Source: Bacillota bacterium (GTDB lineage: Bacteria; Bacillota; Clostridia; Lachnospirales; Lachnospiraceae). From it: a DNA stretch of 11,665 bases. Within the stretch, counting starts at the first letter, position 1; each line of letters opens with the position of its first letter. A model generated the notes under the pieces. It saw only the letters and a list, made by a program, of their open reading frames with translations. It ran no database searches and had not been told where the DNA came from. The stretch spans positions 1-11,665 of the forward strand of contig JAEWHR010000247.1 of the NCBI GenBank assembly GCA_023387655.1. The letters are read 5' to 3'. Shown piece by piece: positions 7,363 to 11,665 of this stretch. The position numbers and the translations under genes were made by a program.

Positions 7363-7471
7363 ATTCTGCTGCCATTACGCGAATTTAGATAACAGCACAA
7401 TATTTACCGCGTACTTTAGCACGCATACAAATCAGGAAGTAACTTATCTTCTTCATTTCATCTAATTAGAT

Positions 7472-7510
7472 GGGGTTGTCGTAAAGTCAAATTCTATTTA
7501 CGGCAACCCC
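7472..7510 (-). promoter_or_regulatory. Intercistronic hairpin or attenuator after the binding-protein gene
   Basis: A 14-bp stem pairs 7472-7485 with 7497-7510 around an 11-base loop; one pair is imperfect (T7479/G7503, an A-C mismatch in minus RNA). It begins 16 bp past the binding-protein stop. The downstream minus-strand sequence is not a U-tract. Instead it is a perfect 12-bp palindrome, ATCTAATTAGAT (7460-7471). The likely role is partial termination or protection of the binding-protein mRNA from 3' decay, matching the hairpin at 3451-3480 in the neighbouring operon. Confidence 0.65.
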
Positions 7511-7525
7511 ACTAAAATTAAAGAA

Positions 7526-8911
7526 TTATTGTTGAGATAAGAAATCCTCAATTAATAAAATTGCTTCATCAGCTACTTTCTCAGGAGTACTGTTACCATA
7601 CGCAATACTTTCTACCATATCAACTAATATCTGAGAAATTTCAGATCCAGTAGTAAATCCATGCTCAGAAATACCATTGCAAGCAGATGCATAATTCACT
7701 GCGTCTGTTACAAGTGTTGTAATTAATTGATTTTTATCAAGTAATACACGGTTATATTCTTTTGCTGGTACTGATCTTAAATCTTTTAAAGTTAAGATAG
7801 CTTCATCACTGTTAAAGAAGAAATCCCAAAAAGCTGCTGCAACTTCAGGATATTTGCATGTTTTTGCTGTTGCCATTACCTGTGGAGGTGCTGTTAAAAA
7901 TCCATCGTTTAATCTTCCTTCAGGAAGTGGAACTTGAATGGAAATAAAGTTTTTGTCTTCTCCACCATATGCGTTAGCTTGGTTATTTGCAGTAGACGCA
8001 AAACCAAGTGCAGCTACAAAATCACCAGAAACCCATTTTGTATTTGTCTCTGTTGCATTATAAAAAGGTGCACTTTCTTGCGCTGGCTGAACAGTCTTTG
8101 AATCATATAATAATTTAACGTATTCTAATACTTCAACTAACTGCTCCTTTGTAAAACTCATCTTCTTTTCAGAATCAATAATAAATGGATGTCCAGTCTT
8201 TTGCATGATCATAGGACGAATCACTTGCTCTGCAATACGTAATGTATCAAGATTCAAAAAATACATATTTGGATCATAAGCATTTACTTGCTTTCCAATT
8301 TCAATCAAAGAATCCCATGTTAATTGACTATTATAATCAATACCAATTTTGTCAGCTAATGTTGTATTTAGGATAAGTGCTGCCCCAGCAGTTCCAGTTG
8401 GTACTGCATAAACTTTTCCATCAACCACACCATAGTTGTTTAATAGATTATAATCAAATCCAGAAATGTCAAAATAATCAGCATAATCATTGTAGTCAAT
8501 GAAATAGTCACCATTTTGAACTAATTCAGAGAACCATGCTGGATCACATTGAATTAAATCTGCAGCTGTACCGCTATAAAGCTGAGTAACTAATTTTTCT
8601 TTGTATCCTTCATTTCCACCATATTCGGCCTCAATAGTAACATTTGGATACAACTCCATAAACTTGTCAATAACTTCTAATGTTGCATTGTTTCTCTCAT
8701 CGCCACCCCACCACATAAAGCGTAACGTAACTTTTTCATCCGTTATGTTTTTCTTTTCATAACCTGATGAAGTCACAACTTGTGATTGTGCTTCAGTTGG
8801 AGATGGTGTGTTCTTATCAGCATTGTTATCTGATTTTTTTCCACATCCTGCTGTCAAACCTGCTACTAAGACCACGGATAGAGCTAATGATAATAATTTT
8901 TTCATTCTCAT
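7526..8911 (-). CDS. Extracellular sugar-binding lipoprotein (CUT1, MalE-like/UgpB-like)
   Basis: A 461-residue secreted binding protein from the preferred start MRMKKLLSLAL. The frame is open to an ATG at 8926, but GGGGGA (8919-8924) lies seven bases before the ATG at 8911 and forms part of the longer version's codons, so 8911 is the better start. The signal peptide ends in lipobox LTAGC, giving the lipidated Cys at residue 23, followed by an Asn/Lys/Ser-rich tether. The mature domain starts VTLRFMWWGGDERNN, the classic family-1 opening, with IDKFMELYPNVTIE after it and AADLIQCDP further on. The length is usual for the family (about 420-470). It is the first gene of the operon with a strong promoter, and delivers ligand to the MalF/MalG-type pair. 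The identity of the sugar is not readable. Confidence 0.94.
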   Translation of the reverse strand: MRMKKLLSLALSVVLVAGLTAGCGKKSDNNADKNTPSPTEAQSQVVTSSGYEKKNITDEKVTLRFMWWGGDERNNATLEVIDKFMELYPNVTIEAEYGGNEGYKEKLVTQLYSGTAADLIQCDPAWFSELVQNGDYFIDYNDYADYFDISGFDYNLLNNYGVVDGKVYAVPTGTAGAALILNTTLADKIGIDYNSQLTWDSLIEIGKQVNAYDPNMYFLNLDTLRIAEQVIRPMIMQKTGHPFIIDSEKKMSFTKEQLVEVLEYVKLLYDSKTVQPAQESAPFYNATETNTKWVSGDFVAALGFASTANNQANAYGGEDKNFISIQVPLPEGRLNDGFLTAPPQVMATAKTCKYPEVAAAFWDFFFNSDEAILTLKDLRSVPAKEYNRVLLDKNQLITTLVTDAVNYASACNGISEHGFTTGSEISQILVDMVESIAYGNSTPEKVADEAILLIEDFLSQQ

Positions 8912-8918
8912 ATTGTTG

Positions 8919-8924
8919 TCCCCC
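8919..8924 (-). promoter_or_regulatory. Ribosome binding site deciding the binding-protein start
   Basis: GGGGGA on the minus strand, seven bases before the ATG at 8911. Its location inside the first codons of the longer version (ATG at 8926) argues for the shorter start. Confidence 0.65.
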
Positions 8925-8941
8925 ATAATTTTGATATCTTT

Positions 8942-8969
8942 ATTATAATAGAAGGAACCCTGCTTTCAA
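8942..8969 (-). promoter_or_regulatory. Promoter of the first sugar-transporter operon
   Basis: On the minus strand TTGAAA (8964-8969) is followed after 16 bp by a perfect TATAAT (8942-8947). A start near 8935 would give a leader of about 24 bases containing the GGGGGA site. The hexamers are close to the sigma-A consensus, so basal expression could be appreciable even without the activator. Confidence 0.65.
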
Positions 8970-9002
8970 AGGCACCTGCATTTTGATAAAGTCTCTTTGT
9001 TA

Positions 9003-9065
9003 TACCATTTTTTTATAAAAGGTATCATTTCTTGTCATTTGGTATCATTCTACTTTATTACCATT
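9003..9065 (+). repeat. Phased TRYCATT repeats, candidate operator for the AraC-type regulator
   Basis: Five same-orientation copies of TRYCATT start at 9003 (TACCATT), 9023 (TATCATT), 9033 (TGTCATT), 9043 (TATCATT) and 9059 (TACCATT). The offsets are 20, 10, 10 and 16 bp. The copies at 9023 and 9043 lie in an identical nine-base GGTATCATT, 20 bp apart. AraC-family proteins bind direct repeats with two HTH motifs contacting successive major grooves, so helical-phase spacing fits a YesN-type site. The array lies between the two divergent promoters and could serve either. Binding is inferred. Confidence 0.5.
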
Positions 9066-9094
9066 CCTTGGTAGTAGTAATGCAATAACAACAT

Positions 9095-9103
9095 TGCTAT
9101 AAT
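9095..9103 (+). promoter_or_regulatory. Extended -10 promoter of the two-component operon
   Basis: TGCTATAAT is a perfect extended -10 element (TATAAT at 9098-9103). The best -35 at 17 bp (TAGTAA, 9075-9080) is weak. Transcription would start near 9110, under 30 bases before the ATG at 9138. A short dyad, GCAAT-N6-ATTGC (9082-9097), overlaps the upstream part of the promoter and could bind a repressor; this is speculative. Confidence 0.55.
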
Positions 9104-9137
9104 AAAATGATAAACATTCATGAAAGGTGTGAATCAC

Positions 9138-9914
9138 ATGTATCAATTAATTATTATTGACGATGAGGAAACTATTTGTCAGGGAACTGCACACATATTT
9201 CCATGGGATATGGTTGGTTTGCAAGTTGCTGCAACTTTTACAAGTGGCAAGCAGGCGCTTGAATATGTACATAAAAATCATGTTGATGTTATCTTAACTG
9301 ATATTCGTATGCCTCTGATGTCAGGGCTTGAAATTGCGAAAGAAATAAATCTTTTCAATCCAGACATAAAAGTAGTATTTATGAGTGGATTCAGTGATTT
9401 TAACTATATGAAAGAAGCATTATTATACTCTGTTAGTGATTATTTGTTAAAACCAATACGCTATGATGAGTTGCTAACATGCTTTCAAAGAATTAAAGAA
9501 CAACTTGATACAAAATTTTGTGTTAATGAAACAGAGGCACAGCCATCCTATTACCAACAAATAGTTACTACCACATTAAATTACATAAAAGAACATGTAA
9601 AAGATGCTACTTTAGAGTCTGCAGCCATTCATGTTAACATGAGTCCAAGTTATCTATCCAGACTAATCAAAGAGAAGTCTGGAGTGAATTTCTCAACTCA
9701 TCTACTGGATTGCAGAATGAAAAAGGCAGCTACTTTATTACGAGGAATAGAATATAAACAATACGAAATCGCATTTTTAGTAGGTTATGACAATCCTAAA
9801 AATTTTTCAAGAGCATTCAAACAATACTATGGAGTCACTCCAAAGGAGTTTAGAGAAAGTGAGCTAGTGGACAATTTTGATCATAGTTCTAAGAGGAATT
9901 TAAATGAAACGTAA
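9138..9914 (+). CDS. yesN: Response regulator with AraC-type DNA-binding domain (YesN-like)
   Basis: A 258-residue cytoplasmic regulator from the ATG at 9138; an ATG at 9120 would add MKGVNH, but AAAGGTG sits before 9138 and MYQLIIIDDEE is the family's usual opening. Numbering from 9138, the receiver domain spans about 1-120: acidic pair D8/D9, phospho-acceptor D55 in LTDIRMP, S83 in FMSGF and K105 in LLKPI. The C-terminal AraC/XylS domain spans about 145-243. It has the first helix-turn-helix near ESAAIHVNMSPSYLSRLIKE and the second ending in the signature VGYDNPKNFSRAFKQYYG, then VTPKEFRE. YesN proteins are commonly 350-540 residues with a long linker; here receiver and HTH are almost directly joined. 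It overlaps the kinase gene by 11 bp, so the two are co-translated. It probably activates one or both uptake operons. Confidence 0.93.
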   Translation: MYQLIIIDDEETICQGTAHIFPWDMVGLQVAATFTSGKQALEYVHKNHVDVILTDIRMPLMSGLEIAKEINLFNPDIKVVFMSGFSDFNYMKEALLYSVSDYLLKPIRYDELLTCFQRIKEQLDTKFCVNETEAQPSYYQQIVTTTLNYIKEHVKDATLESAAIHVNMSPSYLSRLIKEKSGVNFSTHLLDCRMKKAATLLRGIEYKQYEIAFLVGYDNPKNFSRAFKQYYGVTPKEFRESELVDNFDHSSKRNLNET

Positions 9915-11665
9915 ATTATTTATCCATCGTTTTTTAACTTACTTTTCAATATTGTTAGTACCTATCATTTTTACCTTGCTTTTTTATTCCTATGTAGCCA
10001 TTAAAGATCTACAACGACAAGGGCAAGCCAATACAGTATCTTCCTTAACTGCATATAATAGCATATTAGAGATGGCCCTAGGTAACGCAACCTATCAAAG
10101 TAATTTATTTTCAAGTGCTCCAAGACTTACTCTTAGTTTGAAAAAAATCCTATCAAAAAATGAAATGACTTATTCAGAAATTGTACTGTTTAACAATTTA
10201 AAAGCAATTCTAAATTCTTCTATTAATTCAAACTTATTTATTGAATCAATTTATGTAAGTCTGGATGCTTATAATCGATTTCTTCGCTCTGGTGTAGGCA
10301 TACAAAGTATAGAGGAATCTTCTGATCAGGATTGGTATTCTAGATACTTAGATTATGATGGTAATCGTAAAATATGGGCCTGTAGAAGAACATTTAATGA
10401 GTACAACCGTACCAAAGAAGTTATTACGGTTTACATGCGACTTTCTGTAGCCCATGGAGTCATTGCAGTAAACTTAGATATCGATCGTTTGGCAAGTTTT
10501 TTTCAACAATCAAGCTTTATAGAGAATGAGCATATTCTCTTACTAAATGATAAAAATGAATTAATATTATCCAATGAGATTGAGGGATTTTATTTTGATT
10601 TAAAAGATTATCTAGCTGAGGGAAAACTAAATATCGATACGCTCGAACAGTTAACTCCTACCAGCCTTACTCTTAATAATAAAGAGTATTATGTCACCTT
10701 AAAATCATCAAATCTGTATGGTCTGAAAACAATATCCATTATAGCTACGAAGGATTATAATATCTTAGGCAAATATTTTAAAACAACCATGCTATTATTA
10801 GGCTTTTGCTGTATCATATTAGCTTTAATTATCTCTACACTAGTTACATATAAAAATATACAACAATTTAACCATCTAATAACAGTTTTAAGTAATGCGG
10901 AAAAAGGGATTTTTTATACAGAGAAGGGCAAGAGCTATCGATTAACGGATGAATATGATTTAATATTTAATGAAGTTATTCATACTTTCATCAATAACGA
11001 TTACTTAAAAACACAAATAGCAGAAAAACAATATAAAAAGCAAACTGCAGAATTGATTGCCTTACAATTACAAATCAATCCTCATTTTCTGTTTAATACA
11101 TTGCAACTATTGGATTTAGAAGCTTACCAGCAAACCAAAGTACCTACAAGTATTAATACAATCATTCAAGAGCTTTCTACAATTTTAAAGTATGCTCTAG
11201 GAGATCCACAATCCATTGTGACTTTAAGAGAGGAACTTGAACATTTAAGAGCGTATGTGGATATCAATTACCGAAGATATTGTAATATGTTTATTGTTTA
11301 CTATGATTACGAAGAGGAGATTCTTGATTACTATTTATTCCGAATTTTATTACAACCATTAATCGAAAACAGTCTCTATCATGGCATACGCCCACTCAAT
11401 GGTTCAAGACAAGGTTATATAAAGCTCAAAATATATGAGAGAAATGATTTTCTTCATTTTTATATTATAGATAACGGAGTCGGTATGGATTCGGAAGAAA
11501 TGCAGCGATTAAATGAGTTAATGGAACCTTCAGACATTACTACAAACCATATTGGATTAGCCAATACAAATCGGAGATTGATTTTGAATTTTGGACATGA
11601 TAGCGCCATAAAAATTCGTAGTAAAAAAAATTATGGAACAATTATTTCGTTTCGGATACCAGTCA
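9904..11665 (+). CDS. yesM: Sensor histidine kinase, YesM-like (HisKA_7TM-less, His_kinase family), partial at 3' end
   Basis: Open from the ATG at 9904 to the window edge: 587 codons with no stop, close to the usual 570-600, so only a few terminal residues are missing. The ATG has AAGAGG upstream and lies within the regulator's last codons. The first membrane span is at about 12-33, followed by an extracellular sensor domain of about 260 residues (34-295, dCache-like by position and length), then a second span at 296-316. A degenerate HAMP-like linker follows. The phospho-acceptor motif QLQINPHFLFN has H394. The ATP-binding N-box is LLQPLIENSLYHG (482-494), the G1 box is DNGVGM (523-528) and the G2-like segment is HIGLANTNRRL (549-559). 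This is the LytS/YesM-type layout with an INPHFLFN H-box. It probably senses an extracellular sugar or a liganded binding protein and phosphorylates D55 of its partner. Confidence 0.93.
   Translation, partial: MKRKLFIHRFLTYFSILLVPIIFTLLFYSYVAIKDLQRQGQANTVSSLTAYNSILEMALGNATYQSNLFSSAPRLTLSLKKILSKNEMTYSEIVLFNNLKAILNSSINSNLFIESIYVSLDAYNRFLRSGVGIQSIEESSDQDWYSRYLDYDGNRKIWACRRTFNEYNRTKEVITVYMRLSVAHGVIAVNLDIDRLASFFQQSSFIENEHILLLNDKNELILSNEIEGFYFDLKDYLAEGKLNIDTLEQLTPTSLTLNNKEYYVTLKSSNLYGLKTISIIATKDYNILGKYFKTTMLLLGFCCIILALIISTLVTYKNIQQFNHLITVLSNAEKGIFYTEKGKSYRLTDEYDLIFNEVIHTFINNDYLKTQIAEKQYKKQTAELIALQLQINPHFLFNTLQLLDLEAYQQTKVPTSINTIIQELSTILKYALGDPQSIVTLREELEHLRAYVDINYRRYCNMFIVYYDYEEEILDYYLFRILLQPLIENSLYHGIRPLNGSRQGYIKLKIYERNDFLHFYIIDNGVGMDSEEMQRLNELMEPSDITTNHIGLANTNRRLILNFGHDSAIKIRSKKNYGTIISFRIPV

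Noticed and set aside
7409..7424. Small hairpin GCGTAC-TTTA-GCACGC before the MalF-type gene
   Set aside because: Only six pairs including a wobble, with no partner features. Too weak to call a regulatory element.

Overview
The window looks like a carbohydrate-uptake locus from an AT-rich, low-GC Gram-positive bacterium, most likely a clostridial relative (Lachnospiraceae would fit). The signs are strong GGAGG-type ribosome binding sites, lipobox-bearing binding lipoproteins, CUT1-family ABC transporters encoded without their own ATPase, and a YesM/YesN-type two-component pair. The taxonomic guess is inference.

Reading along the minus strand from the centre-right (8.9 kb) leftwards, there are two consecutive transporter operons. 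The first encodes a sugar-binding lipoprotein (7526-8911), a MalF-type permease (6447-7352) and a MalG-type permease (5588-6427). It ends at a clear intrinsic terminator (hairpin 5386-5423 followed by T-runs). The second starts after a ~210-bp promoter region. It encodes a larger Lpl-type binding lipoprotein (3495-5177), an LplB-type permease (2468-3424), an LplC/YtcP-type permease (1571-2455), and a two-domain protein joining a formylglycine-generating-enzyme-like (SUMF1/EgtB/PvdO) fold to an apparently shortened sialidase-type propeller (118-1539). Both operons carry a strong intercistronic hairpin right after the binding-protein gene, as expected where that protein is made in excess over the permeases.

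On the plus strand, divergent from the first operon, lie a short YesN-like response regulator with an AraC-type DNA-binding domain (9138-9914) and a YesM-like sensor histidine kinase (9904 to the window edge, missing only its last residues). The 226-bp divergent spacer holds a promoter for each direction and an array of five TRYCATT repeats, three of them exactly 10 bp apart. This is the most likely operator of the AraC-type regulator. The probable logic is that the kinase senses an extracellular sugar or binding-protein state, and the regulator then controls one or both uptake operons.

The oddest item is a 63-bp piece (5510-5572) almost identical to the universally conserved decoding-site region of 16S rRNA (around E. 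coli positions 1370-1432). It sits between the MalG-type permease stop codon and the operon terminator. It is isolated from any rRNA operon and lies antisense to the transporter transcript. It looks like a decaying rRNA fragment, but the transporter mRNA would carry its complement.

I saw no tRNA, CRISPR array, insertion sequence or replication origin.
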